From positions 992,001-1,056,000 of the forward strand of contig OY725503.1 in NCBI GenBank assembly GCA_963281255.1: a stretch of 64,000 nt of DNA, in the 5' to 3' direction. Position 1 is the stretch's first letter. Every line of letters starts with the position of its first letter. The notes beneath the pieces were generated by a model that saw only the letters and a program-made list of their open reading frames with translations, was not told the DNA's origin and searched no databases. This document shows positions 42,931 to 55,860 of this stretch, piece after piece. Both the position numbers and the translations under genes were made by a program. Source of the stretch: Aphrocallistes beatrix. Lineage: Eukaryota > Porifera > Hexactinellida > Sceptrulophora > Aphrocallistidae.

Positions 42931-43902
42931 TCAGACTGATTGGAGTATAGGACAATCTGAAAGCTTCTCTCCGGTATGAGTACGTGTGTGGGAATTAAGA
43001 GATTTGCGCCTAGGAAAAGACTTGGAACAAATAGAACATTTGTAAGGTTTTTCTCCTGTGTGGATGCGGGTGTGATTTTTAAGATGGTTAGGCTGAGTGA
43101 AAGACTTGGAACAGAAGACACATTTGTGAGGTTTCTCTCCAGTATGGATTCGTGTGTGCAGCTTAAGAGATTCGATCCTAGCAAAATATTTGGAGCAAAT
43201 TGAACATTTGTAAGGTTTCTCTCCTGTATGAGTGCGGGTGTGAATCTTTAAGAGCGAAGGTCTTAAAAAAGATTTAGAACACATCGGACATTTAAATGGC
43301 TTCTCTCCAGTATGAGTATGTGTGTGCTGATTAAGGTATGCACGATTAGAAAAAGATTTAGAACAAGTAGAACAATTGAAATTTTTTTCTCCTGTATGAA
43401 TCATGGTGTGAACTTTAAGGCCTGACATTTGAGAGAATGATTTAGAACAAGTCAAGCAATCGAATGGTTTTTCTCCTGAATGAGTACGAGTGTGAACTTC
43501 AAGGCTTGAAGGCCTAGTAAATGATTTAGAACAATCTGAACATTTATATCGCCTTTCTCCTGTTTGAGGGCTGTCGGTTTTTTTGAGAAGGGACGGATTA
43601 AGACAATTTTTGCTAATTCTCTCAGAAATTTCATCATTCAATTGTATCCCCTTCTCTTCTCTTCGATTATTCATAAAACGAAGTGAACGTCTAAGTGAGC
43701 GATCGCTGGATATAATCTGCACGGGAGAATCTCTGCTATTATCATTATCATCTTCACTCTGAACACCACATTCTCTACTCGCGATATTTCCCAGATTGAA
43801 CTGTTGGAACTGAATTTCCTCCTGACTACCTGTAACACTAAAGTATTCAGATTCATCTTCAGCTGATTCATAGTTTGAATCTGAATCGCTTTTCTTGCTC
43901 AT
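42931..43902 (-). CDS. C2H2 zinc-finger protein ZNF-e, seven fingers, 5' end at an assembly gap
   Basis: At least 323 residues. The first ATG visible (43902) corresponds to an internal Met of the paralogues (MNKKSDSD), so the true start with its MTGII-type leader probably lies in the N run at 43905-44104. The acidic module is complete (ESAEDESEYFSVTGSQEEIQ, QFNLGNIASREC, RRSLRFMNNRREEKGIQLN). Seven C2H2 fingers follow with standard linkers, ending in GEKLSDCPILQSV, a terminus shared in form with ZNF-g (GEKPSDCAPLQPV). It is one of the best-preserved members. Nuclear DNA binding is inferred from the family. Confidence 0.82.
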   Translation of the reverse strand: MSKKSDSDSNYESAEDESEYFSVTGSQEEIQFQQFNLGNIASRECGVQSEDDNDNSRDSPVQIISSDRSLRRSLRFMNNRREEKGIQLNDEISERISKNCLNPSLLKKTDSPQTGERRYKCSDCSKSFTRPSSLEVHTRTHSGEKPFDCLTCSKSFSQMSGLKVHTMIHTGEKNFNCSTCSKSFSNRAYLNQHTHTHTGEKPFKCPMCSKSFLRPSLLKIHTRTHTGEKPYKCSICSKYFARIESLKLHTRIHTGEKPHKCVFCSKSFTQPNHLKNHTRIHTGEKPYKCSICSKSFPRRKSLNSHTRTHTGEKLSDCPILQSV

Positions 43903-43904
43903 TT

Positions 43905-44104
43905 NNNNNNNNNNNNNNNNNNNNNNNNNNNNNNNNNNNNNNNNNNNNNNNNNNNNNNNNNNNNNNNNNNNNNNNNNNNNNNNNNNNNNNNNNNNNNNNN
44001 NNNNNNNNNNNNNNNNNNNNNNNNNNNNNNNNNNNNNNNNNNNNNNNNNNNNNNNNNNNNNNNNNNNNNNNNNNNNNNNNNNNNNNNNNNNNNNNNNNNN
44101 NNNN
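43905..44104. other. Assembly gap (200 N)
   Basis: A run of exactly 200 N, a length often used as a placeholder, so the true gap size is unknown. It removes the 5' end and promoter of ZNF-e. Confidence 0.99.
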
Positions 44105-44494
44105 AGGATGTATTTCTGAGCCAAACTATAAATTAATTTAGGGAAGGGGACCCGGACAAATGCCAGTCCTGGGCCGTGTTTTTGCTCTCGCCGGCCCTGA
44201 GTAGCTCCCTAGAATTATGCGAAATCTGTCGGGCATGGGACTACAAGTATAGATTTAAAATAATTAACACACATGAGTAGCTACATATTGGAATTTTATC
44301 ACTCCCAATTATTCACAAATAGCTTTATTAGAACTCTGCTTTCTAAAGAATGAAATCAGAGATAACTACTAACGATCAGAGTTTCTCTAACGTTGTATTT
44401 ATGGTAGGCTCTTAAGGTGAATATTGTGTAGGAACCTGACATAGATGAGGAGACGCTATGATATGCATACGGCTATACTTTGTCAGACTGATTG
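44105..44494. other. 3' flank of ZNF-f and unassigned GC-richer fragment
   Basis: 44140-44210 has a 'gggccgtgttttt...ccggccctgag' segment like a MITE end. 44330-44494 is the zinc-finger 3' flank shared with 42790-42930. Confidence 0.45.
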
Positions 44495-45484
<990 letters not shown>

Positions 45485-47051
45485 CAAAACAAATTTAAGG
45501 TTTGGATTCTTGACACCTAATTTTCCTTTCTAAATGAGAGATAAAATTAGACGAAGTGACCATCAACACAATCAAGTATTGTACCAAAGTACTATCTCGC
45601 TTGCAACTGTCTCAAATAAGCCTTGATTTACAGTGACAGTGGCTAGCGTGCGGGAATACACATAATTAGAGCTTAAAGTGCCAGCACCAGCACTTTAATT
45701 AAAAAGTGTCAGCAACGAAATTATATGGAATAATTTAGACCGCGCTTAAAATGAAATTTTTTTCCTCCAAAAGACCTTCAGTGGGGATGCGGTCGGCGGT
45801 AATTCATTACCATTATTTCATTATTGATAACATAATCAGAACTGTTAGTTTGACATATATTTAGCGCGACGAACATTTAATTAACGCATTGATATATCAA
45901 TAACCGTCAAAATTTATTGAAATATATGTATAAATATGTATATAAACATTATAATCGAGTTTTAATAGTTAGGATATAATATTACCTTGAGTGCCGGCTA
46001 CAGACTCTTGTTTTAAAGATAATTAACACATGTTGAATAGTCATATATTGGAAGTTATCGTGCATGCGTAATTCCGGGACGGGACCATCCCGGAAAATCT
46101 AAGTATGTACCTAACTTCCAGGACGGATCGAGTTAAGATGCCCAGTCTCCGGGACGGATGAACAAGATACCTAATTTCTGGGACTGGACCAAAATACTTA
46201 ATTATACATTGAGTCAATTCAGTGTAACTGCGACACCGATTAATCGCGACAACCGCTTAGGTAACTATATCTAAAATACAGTGATTTCGTATTTTTATGG
46301 TTCTATGGGAGGGGACCTTCGAGATGCGACAATATTCAGCACAAGCATCTACTCCCAATGATATCGCATGTCGGAGGCTTACACATTAGAATAGTGGTTC
46401 ACAACTTTTTTACTCTTTTCCTTCCGGATTTTATCATTATTGATATTTATTAATTAAAGAAATAAACGATATCACTGTGCATGTGCCGAATCTCAGGGGT
46501 TCATACTTGCCAACTGTCCCGTTTTTGGCGGGACGTCCCGCTTTTTTTACTCTTCTATAGAGCTAATTTTCTCGAGTGTCCCGCTTTTACATGAAATTTC
46601 CCAATTATATCCCGATTTTTTGTATCATATGCATAGTATATTCCTATTGCGTCCCGTCATGTCCCGCGAAATTCAACACCGCGTCCCGCTTTTATCATGG
46701 CTCAAGTTGGCATGTATGGAGATTGTCCCGATTAATCGGTGTCACAATTACACTGAATCGACTCGACTGAATAATTAGGTATTTTGCTCCCGTCCCAGAA
46801 ATTAGTTTCGCATCTGAACTCGTCCCGTCCCATAAATTAGGCTTGCCCAATCTAGCCCATGTTGTCACTCCCAATTAATCACAAATCGCTTTATTGGAAC
46901 TCTACTTTCTACAAAATGAAATCAGAGTTGACTACTAACTAACGATCAGAGATTTTCTAACGTTGTTTCCTATGACAGATTCTTAAGGTGATTAGAATGG
47001 GAATCTGACATAGATGAGGAGACACTACGATATGCATACGGCTATACTTTG
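45485..47051. repeat. Intergenic with foldback elements
   Basis: About 46060-46860 is an imperfect inverted repeat: 'gggacgggac' and 'gtgtaactgcgacaccgattaatcg' on the left pair with 'cgattaatcggtgtcacaattacac' and 'cccgtcccagaaatta' on the right. A second element (46502-46718) sits inside it. 46860-47051 is the shared zinc-finger 3' flank. No gene recognised. Confidence 0.6.
46502..46718. mobile_element. MITE of 217 bp with 'catacttgccaact' ends
   Basis: Ends CATACTTGCCAACT and AGTTGGCATGTATG are inverted repeats with one mismatch. The interior has the palindrome GGCGGGACGTCCCGC. A related copy is at 21950-22095. Confidence 0.65.
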
Positions 47052-47687
47052 TCAGACTGGTTGGAGTGGAGCACAATCTGAAGGCTTCTCTCCGGTATGA
47101 GTACGTGTGTGGGAATTAAGAGATCTGTTACTAGAAAAAGACTTGGAACAAATTGAACATTTGTACGGTTTCACTCCTATATGAACTCTGCTGTGAGTCT
47201 TAAGGTTTGGCATTTGAGAGAATGATTTAGAACAAGTTAGACAATGAAACGGTTTTTCTCCTGTATGAGTACGGGTGTGAAGGTTTAAGTTCCAACGTTT
47301 TGGAAATGATTTAGAACATAGGGAACACTTATATCTCCTTTCTCTTGTTTGAAAGCCGCTGTTGTATTTTAGAAGTCTCTCAGAAACATCTCCATTTAAA
47401 AGCATCCCCTTCTTCTCTCTTCGATTATTCATAATCCGAAGTGAACGTCTACGTGAGTAACTGACTGATATAATTTGCACGGAAGAATCTCTGCTACTAT
47501 CATTATCATCTTCATTCTGATCACCACATTCTCTACTCGCGATATTTCCCAGATTGAACTGTTGGAACTGAATTTCCTCCTGACTACCTGTAATACTCAA
47601 ATATTCAGATTCATCTTCAGCTGATTCATAGTTCGAATCTGCATCGCTTCTCTCAGCTACATGAAATTCTTCAATAATTCCAGTCAT
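47052..47687 (-). CDS. C2H2 zinc-finger protein ZNF-g, three fingers
   Basis: 211 residues from the ATG at 47687. The leader MTGIIEEFH, the acidic module (DADSNYESAEDESEYLSITG, QFNLGNIASRECGDQNEDD) and the RRRSLRIMNNRREKKG patch match the paralogues. Only three C2H2 fingers follow (CSLC, CLTC, CSIC) before the terminus GEKPSDCAPLQPV. The frame is intact, so this is a short member produced by internal loss of fingers. It offers the simplest case for asking what the N-terminal module does. The nuclear role is inferred from the family. Confidence 0.82.
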   Translation of the reverse strand: MTGIIEEFHVAERSDADSNYESAEDESEYLSITGSQEEIQFQQFNLGNIASRECGDQNEDDNDSSRDSSVQIISVSYSRRRSLRIMNNRREKKGMLLNGDVSERLLKYNSGFQTRERRYKCSLCSKSFPKRWNLNLHTRTHTGEKPFHCLTCSKSFSQMPNLKTHSRVHIGVKPYKCSICSKSFSSNRSLNSHTRTHTGEKPSDCAPLQPV

Positions 47688-48367
47688 CAAAAATAATTTA
47701 TCTATAAAGATTATATTTTTGAAACCTAATTTCCCTTTTGAAATGAGAAGTGATAAAATGAAACTGTGATAATGTACTCAAGCTTTAACACCGATATTTC
47801 GGAATGACTAAAATATCTAAAATATCGGTATGTAACTGATATTTTCCAAACACAAAGACATACACGATACATTGCAAGTTTTAACACATATATTTCGGAA
47901 AAACAAAATATCGGTGAAATATTGGGAAATATCGGAAAATATCGGGAAAATATCGAAAAATATCGGTTATATACCGATATTTTTCAAAAATTTCGTGATA
48001 AATATCGATACCGGTCATTTTTTTCCGATATATCGTATCGATAGGAGATTTTAACCGATATCGATAATTGTTAACTTTGATGTACATGCTTGTATCAGTG
48101 AAATAATTTTCCACATACATATGTTAAATGGTCTGTTTACGAGTGGTTATAATATAACCGGGTTACAATTATTTACACTATTCAATATCATATAATGGTA
48201 TTAAATATGGTTATGTAAAAAGGCACAATATATAATACACATTTTGATTTTCTATGCTACCATTTTATGTCTGTTCGTTTGTATATATATAGTTTCCATC
48301 ACCAGCTATATCTATAATAATACACTCGAGTTAGTCCAGCTATGAGTTTGAACTTATCTCATATAAT
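47688..48367. repeat. TATCGG/CCGATA-rich degenerate tandem region
   Basis: 47780-48070 repeats 'aaatatcgg' and its complement many times with spacing of about 10-13 bp, including inverted pairs. No coding potential. The rest is AT-rich spacer. Confidence 0.5.
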
Positions 48368-48660
48368 CAATGTTTCCCTAAGGAATTTAGAATGAAGGGC
48401 GTTTAAATGTTACATTTTATTCGATGTGATTTAACAAAAGCACGTAATTTGAATTCTAAGAACATTTCTCCTAAAGTACTTTAGAATTGAGAATCTGAAT
48501 AATTACTAAAAGTATTTTCTACAATTGTGCACCTATGGGAAAATCTCACAAAGTTGAAAAAAATAACAACAGTGAGAATTAAATAGGTTGGATAATAGTA
48601 TTTTTCTCTACTTACAAATTGCCAAGAACCGAGAGTTCAAGGGTATTCAAGAAAGCGTTG
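48368..48660. repeat. Duplicated intergenic segment (partner 32495-32830)
   Basis: Same orientation and clearly similar over about 300 bp, e.g. 'gggcgtttaaatgttacat'. It continues into the duplicated 3' flank of the next zinc-finger gene. Confidence 0.6.
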
Positions 48661-49261
48661 AAAAATAAAAAACGATTGAAAGTGAAAATTGGTCGAGTAC
48701 ATGTCAAGTGTCATAACACATTGTTCCAGATTCGAAGGATCTGGGACCACTTTATAGGTTAACAACCCTCTGTTGCTCTTGGAATGTCTCGCGCCATTTC
48801 TTGACATAGATGAGGAGACTCTATACTTTTCTAGTCTAGTTTCTAGTCTAGTTTGATTAAAGCAATTTAATATTTTTTAAATAAATTTCCTATCTTAACC
48901 AAAGTGGCAAACTTAGTTAAAGGTCAGGTTAAGAAATTGCTTCAATACTTTTCTTAACTCATGATTTCCGTCCGACTACTTGAGGTAGTCGGACGGCTGA
49001 CACTGGGCTTGTTTCAACTTGAATGGATAAGAAGAATAATCCATAATTGTTACAGATACATAGATATATTATATTTTCATATGTTCTTAAGCTAATACAT
49101 GTTCTACTTAAACTGTATTTTGAACATTTAAACTCGAAACTTTAACTTGTAACTGAAAAACTTTCAAGAAATCAATTACAATTAGAGATGAATTAAATAT
49201 CGAATATACGTAATATGATTAATCAGGCTAGACAATTGAAAGTGGTGGTTCTCCACTAACA

Positions 49262-50024
49262 GGACTCTCACTCGTAAGCCTTTCCTCCTGTATGAAACCT
49301 CATATGAATCTTAAGTTGTACTCGGTGACCGAATGATTTCTATCAAGTAGAACACCTATAGGTATGAGTGGTAGGCATGAGTGTGATGTTTAAGATGGGT
49401 AAGCTGAGTGAACGACTTGGAACAAAAGACACATTTATGTGGTTTTTCTCCAGTATGGGTAAGTGTGTGCAGCTTAAGAGTGTCTGTCCTAGTAAAATAT
49501 TTGGAACAAATAGAACATTTGTAAGGCTTCTCTCTTGTATGAGTGCGGGTGTGAATTTTTAAGATCGAAGGTGTTGAAAATGATTTAGAACATAGGGAAC
49601 ATTTGTAGGGTCTCTCTCCGGTATGGGTGCGAGTGTGAACTCTAACGCTTGAAGACCTAGTAAACGATTTAGAACATACTGAACACTTATATCCCCTCTC
49701 TCCTATCTGAGCACCGTTGCTTTTCCTGAAAAGTGAAGGATTAAGACCCTTTTTGTTTAATCTCTTAGAAATTTCCCCATTAATTTGTATACTCTTCTTC
49801 TTTCTTTATTCATTATTCATGAAACAAAGTGAACGAATTTGTTCTGAAGACTCTCTGAAATTATTAGTCTCATCTTCATCCTGGTCACATCCTCTACTAG
49901 AAAGATTTCCCAGGTTAAACTGATGAAACTGAATTTCCTCCTGACTACCACCAGTAACGCTAAAGTATTCAGATTCATCTTCAGCTGATTCAAAATCTGA
50001 ATCTGAATCGCTACGCTCTCCCAT
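49262..50024 (-). pseudogene. C2H2 zinc-finger gene ZNF-h with a nonsense codon between module and fingers
   Basis: From the ATG at 50024 the acidic module reads MGERSDSDSDFESAEDESEY, then GNLSSRGC and RSLCFMNNE before a TAA at 49806-49808, where paralogues have Gln or Arg. In the same frame the remainder reads on through the spacer ([17 protein letters not shown]) and about five C2H2 fingers to the degenerate tail shared with ZNF-d. One base substitution therefore separates an otherwise open gene from function. It could encode a module-only peptide. Confidence 0.75.
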
Positions 50025-50209
50025 TCGGAATTCTAAAAACTGTATGATATAATATAGTCCGAGAGAAAAAAACGAATACAAAAAAACGTTACTTTATCTA
50101 TAAAAGGAAAAGACTATAACATGAAAGCATATACATTTCTAGACAAAACTATTTGTGCATTACATTATTTCAAATCCAAATTGTACCAAAAGTCTATTGC
50201 TCAAGGAAA

Positions 50210-51315
50210 ATGCATTCAAATGGTAAAATATTAAAATTTTTGATGCGTAATGATGACGTCATAACAGAGTGATGAGTCATCATTTTTTATGATAGTTGCA
50301 TCATGTGTGAGGTATACAGGGTGACCCATAAGTTCTGTTACAAGCTTCATTAGGTATAAAATTTCTTATACTCAAACGATCTTAGTTATTATGGTCCTTA
50401 GAGATTGTAATTCAAATATTTTCAATGATTTTAAAAGATTTTTCGATTCTATGACTTAGAAATGTGTTTTGTATGGTGAGTTTTGAGAAAGAAAAATGTG
50501 TCCTGGTACGCAGCGAAAATCGTGAATCAGGGCCCACTGCTTCTGTAAAAAATGTCTTCATAATCGATGCCCCATGACGATTTAGCACCAGGTACCTTTC
50601 ATTCGCCATAGAAATATTTCATAAATCCACTGAATTCGTTATCAGAAACGAGAAAAAGTTATTCAGTCGCAGTTCAAATTAGGTACATTTTGCAAAATTC
50701 CCCAAATGGCAATTTTTTTCACATCACAAAAAATCTGATCTAATTGGTCTTCAAAATGCACTGATCTGAACATCTTATATCTCTACAAATTTAGAGTGTT
50801 CGAGGAAAATGTGTGAGGTAATTTTTCCTAGAATTTGAAGACTCTGGGAAGATAACTTGAAAAGCAGTGGGCCCTGATTCACGATTTTCGCTGCGGACCA
50901 GGACATAATTTTTTTTTCTCAAAACTCACCATACAAAACACATTTCTAAGTCATAGAATCGAAAAATCTTTTAAAATTATTGAAAATATTCGAATTACAA
51001 TCTCTAAGGACCATAATAACTAAGATTGTTTGAGTATAAGAAATTTTATATCTAATGAAGCTTGTAACAGAACTTATGGGTCACCCTGTATTAAAATATA
51101 CATTCTGTTAAAATTTCAGCCCTCTATCACTTAAAAAGGCTGAGTTATAGCCGAAAAACTGAAATTTCTAATTATTAAAAAAGGTGACAATGACGTCATA
51201 ATTCCATGATGAGTCGACATTTTCGTCTGAGCTCAGAACTTAGTGGAGCCATAGCCAAAAGACTCCCACATGCCAAAAATCAGCTTTCTGTGCCTGGTAG
51301 TTTCTTTAATCAATT

Positions 51316-51363
<48 letters not shown>
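50210..51363 (+). repeat. E1 copy interrupted by a foldback MITE, ending in a (TA)n tract
   Basis: The left part (50210-50316) carries a CRE (50254-50261) and an AP-1 site TGAGTCA (50273-50279). The right part (51089-51322) carries a second CRE (51191-51198). The (TA)n tract is at 51323-51363. The GC hairpin end is missing. Confidence 0.75.
50317..51088. mobile_element. Mariner-type foldback element of 772 bp with arms of about 227 bp
   Basis: Ends CAGGGTGACCCATAAGTTCT and, reversed, the same, between TA duplications (50315-50316, 51089-51090). Arms run to about 50543 and from about 50862. No transposase. Removal restores the E1 sequence. Confidence 0.85.
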
Positions 51364-51369
<6 letters not shown>

Positions 51370-51586
51370 CATACATGAGTAGCTACATATTGGAATTTTA
51401 TCACTCCCAATTATTCGCATATAGCTTTATTAGAACTCTGCTTTCTAAAGAATGAAATCAGAGATAACTACTAACGATCAAAGTTTCCCTAACGTTGTAT
51501 TTATGGAAGGCTCTTAAGGTGAATATTGTGTAGGAATCTGACATAAATGAGGAGACGATATGATATTCATACAGTATACTTTGTCA

Positions 51587-52741
<1,155 letters not shown>

Positions 52742-53004
52742 CAAAACAAATTTAAGGTTTGGATTCTTGAAACTTAATTTTCCTTTCTAAATGAGAGATA
52801 AAATTAGACGAAGTGACTATTAACACAGTCAGGTCTTGTACCAAAGTACAATCCCGCTTGCACCTGTCTCCAATAAGCCTTGATTTACAAGTGGCAGTGA
52901 ATAGAGTGCGGGGAATACACATAATTTTAGAGTTTGAAGTGCCAGTACCAGCGCTGTAATGAAAATTATATTGTGACAGCAATGGTACTAATTATATGTA
53001 TAAC

Positions 53005-53044
53005 CATAGCCTACTCTAATAAGGCATTATTAGAGTAGGCTATG
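53005..53044. mobile_element. 40-bp terminus-only derivative of the 451-1516 foldback element
   Basis: CATAGCCTACTCTAATAA (18 bp) is joined directly to the opposite terminus (22 bp ending GAGTAGGCTATG). Flanks GTATAAC (52998-53004) and GTATAAT (53045-53051) agree at six of seven positions, consistent with the 7-bp target duplication of the large copy. Confidence 0.7.
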
Positions 53045-53191
53045 GTATAATATTACTTAGAGTGCCTGTAACAGACTCTTTTTTTTAATTCTTAAAGTTT
53101 TTCACAGAAAATAGCCTTTTTGAGAAATTGTGAAAAAAAAATCATTTCCTAAACAAACTAAATTCAAATTATCAATTAAATTCTTAGAACT

Positions 53192-53546
53192 GTTGCGTGA
53201 TATCTTGAGATCATAATATCTTGAGATCCTAGTATTTAGTAACCATGGATGATTTAGTACCGTGATATCTTGAGATCGTAATATTTTGAGATATCGTAGC
53301 ATTCTGAGATTTTGTTTGGCTTACTCAAATGGCCTTGTGGTTCATTCGGTTTCATTGTGGCACTAAATTGTGGCACATGACAAATTTGATGGCACGCGAC
53401 ACAATTTAGTGGCACGCGACACAATTTACTATGGTAAACCCCCATATGGACCATGGATCAATTATATTTGAATAATTTATTGTCCATATCACGGTACTAA
53501 ATCATCCATGGTTACTTAATACTAGGATCTCAAGATATCACGCAAC
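53192..53546. mobile_element. Foldback element of 355 bp with 6-bp target duplication
   Basis: Ends GTTGCGTGATATCTTGAGAT and, reversed, the same sequence. AGAACT flanks both sides (53186-53191, 53547-53552). The arms continue through 'accatggatgatttagtacc'. The interior repeats 'ttgagat' motifs. Superfamily unknown. Confidence 0.75.
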
Positions 53547-54349
53547 AGAACTAATTCAATTCGCTGTCAATATGAATTGGAATTAATAAAAAGCAGGTTT
53601 ACGTATGCCCTTTCTTAGCCTGCAAGATTTAACCATAATTAACCAGATTATAATATAATCAAGAAAATCAATTCAAAAGAATATGTATATCTCAAAAACA
53701 AATTACCTACTCAGGTTTAATGTAGCCTAGAACTAGCTAGGAACATACAATTTGAAAGCATTAATAATGGGCATGTTTAATTCCCATGATTATACAACTG
53801 AGAGCAAACAGCTCTAGGTTACTTCTAATCTTTTAAGATTTACTTTGATAGAGACCGATTTGAAACGAACGAAAAAGCTGTAGGGCTCCACTCCTGTATG
53901 TGTACGCTGATGAAACTTAATTTTAAAGTGTGGGGATTAGTCGTAGTTTCCTAGTGATCTTTTTTAGGGAGCCGGATTCCTGTGACATACCTAATTGACG
54001 GAACGGTTCCGGAATTTTAAATGCCTATTTTACGCAATATTCCATTCCGTAAAATAGGCATTTAAAATTCCGGAACCGTTCCGTAAATTAGGTACTCAAA
54101 TTTCCCGGAATGGTTCCGTTCCATTCCGTAAATTAGGTATTTCCGGATTCCTGTGATATTTTAAAGTTAGAGTTTGATCAATATTTTTAAACAAAAGGGC
54201 ATGCCTAATTTCTGCGACGGGACGGAAATTAGGTATCTCGATCCCGTCCCGAAAATAGGTATTGGAATTTCCCTTACCAGAAATTAGGCATCCCATAATA
54301 ACCTCCGATTTACACATCACGTAATTTCACCATAGAATAGCTTACTATA
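53547..54349. promoter_or_regulatory. Upstream region of nucleobindin with a 46-bp inverted repeat
   Basis: Arms 53989-54034 and 54048-54093 pair with one mismatch around a 13-nt loop. Further 'ggaacggttccg' and 'gacgggac' motifs follow to about 54300 and recall 46076-46200. The core promoter is not identifiable. Confidence 0.5.
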
Positions 54350-55504
54350 ATGAGTATTAGCAGAAATTCACTTTTCCTCCTCATTCTCTCCTGCTGTCTA
54401 ATGGCTTGCCTCTCTGCCCCTATACGAGGCGAGAACGCTTCTTCTCTTGAAGAAGAAAAAAAGCCTGCAGTCATCTCTGCTCACAAACTGGCGCCTTCTC
54501 AAGAGCGCTTCAAGCACGTCAACAAACAGATGTTATCCCGCGAGTACGATCGGTACCTTGAAGAGCTGAAAGCTCTGGCCAAATTCGATCCTCAGCTGAA
54601 TGAAGAATTGAAGGCTCTGAACGGAGATGAAGATGGACTGCAAGAACTGGCGAGGAAGATTCCTCACATGCGCAGCAGAATCGACGAAGTGAAGAGACAG
54701 ATGGTGGAGGGGCAGAGGGTGCAGCAGCAGTTGGCTTTACTGAGAGGATTCGGAATTGGGAAGGACTTCCAGGTTAATGAGCTGGGGAAATTACATGACT
54801 CTGTTCGGAAAATCTCGAAACCATCAAAACAGGAGAATAACAAAGAAGAAGATATATCTGAGCGGCTGAAAGAGTTTGACTCAGAACGGAGGAAGAAGTT
54901 TCACCGAGCTGAGATTCGTCAGCGATTGAGCGAGAAAGAGAAACTTCGTCTGATGTCTGAGTCTGAACGGTTGAAGGAGGAAAAACGCCTGGCAGAAGAG
55001 CACGATAAAAAGGAGCAGGCGAAGTTGAATCATCCGGGCAGCAAGGACCAGCTTGAAGAGTTGTGGTCTGAGACTGACGGGTTTGATAAAGGTACTTTCA
55101 CTCCCAAATCCTTCTTCAAGATACACGACAAGAATGGAGACAACTACCTGGACATTCTGGAGATTGAAGCCTTCTTCATTCCGGAGATAAAAAAGGTTTA
55201 CGGGTCTAAGGAGCTGAGCTATGAAGCTAGAGAGGAGATTTCGCGCATGCGCGAGCACCTCATGCCAGAGATAGACCTAGACCACGACCAGTTAGTGTCT
55301 CTGGAGGAATTCCTTATTTATACGGCTTCCAACGACCGCTTCAATAGGAACGAAGGTTGGAACACGTTGGACCAATACGACCAATACTCGCAGGAGGATC
55401 TGAATAGAATGGCTGAGGAGATGAAGGATGGCAAAGATGGAGAGCAATCGAGTGAGGAATACGATTATCTGGATCCTTTCGGGGATTATGAGGCTTATGA
55501 TTGA
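54350..55504 (+). CDS. Nucleobindin (calcium-binding secretory-pathway EF-hand protein)
   Basis: 384 residues in one exon, somewhat shorter than vertebrate NUCB1/2. A signal peptide (residues 1-23, LFLLILSCCLMACLSA) leads into a charged helical region with the basic RKKFHRAEIRQRLSEKEKLR stretch. LNHPGSKDQLEELWSETDG is the nucleobindin hallmark just before the EF-hands. EF-hand 1 is DKNGDNYLDILE (about 259-270) and EF-hand 2 is DLDHDQLVSLEE (about 308-319). Most calcium-ligand positions are conserved. The C-terminus is acidic and Tyr-rich and lacks the long leucine zipper of NUCB1. Nucleobindins bind calcium and G-alpha subunits in the Golgi and are secreted. It is preceded by repeats and followed after about 360 bp by the ORP gene on the same strand. 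Confidence 0.92.
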   Translation: MSISRNSLFLLILSCCLMACLSAPIRGENASSLEEEKKPAVISAHKLAPSQERFKHVNKQMLSREYDRYLEELKALAKFDPQLNEELKALNGDEDGLQELARKIPHMRSRIDEVKRQMVEGQRVQQQLALLRGFGIGKDFQVNELGKLHDSVRKISKPSKQENNKEEDISERLKEFDSERRKKFHRAEIRQRLSEKEKLRLMSESERLKEEKRLAEEHDKKEQAKLNHPGSKDQLEELWSETDGFDKGTFTPKSFFKIHDKNGDNYLDILEIEAFFIPEIKKVYGSKELSYEAREEISRMREHLMPEIDLDHDQLVSLEEFLIYTASNDRFNRNEGWNTLDQYDQYSQEDLNRMAEEMKDGKDGEQSSEEYDYLDPFGDYEAYD

Positions 55505-55860
55505 GCACTGCTTAACTTCCATAGATTTTGGTATAATTTTGCTATTGATGTGTTCACTTGTTTGTGCTGAATCTCTGTGTATTTTATTTGATAACTTTAG
55601 TATATACAATTCTTTGTTGGTATGAATACAGATTTAGGTGTAAACCTTTTTTAATCTTACTGGATCTTAAAACAATTTAGTCATATTTGATTAGACCGAA
55701 TGATGAATAGTTTAAAATGGTTGAGAATTTCGAGATCAATTCATTTACAAAATCCATCCCAATTGTCTCCTTTCTTCTCTCTGGCCTGATATACGCGGTT
55801 TGGACATTTGACACAACACCTCTAGCGATATATTTAAAAAAATTTTTTGCGTTTCATTAG
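55505..55860. promoter_or_regulatory. Spacer between nucleobindin and the ORP gene
   Basis: 356 bp holding the nucleobindin 3' UTR and the ORP 5' region. 'tttttttgcgtttcattag' directly before the ORP ATG resembles a splice acceptor, so a non-coding first exon is possible. Confidence 0.4.

Noticed and set aside
43875-44141. Frames that cross the run of N
   Set aside because: Unknown residues make them meaningless. Only the part outside 43905-44104 is used, for ZNF-e.
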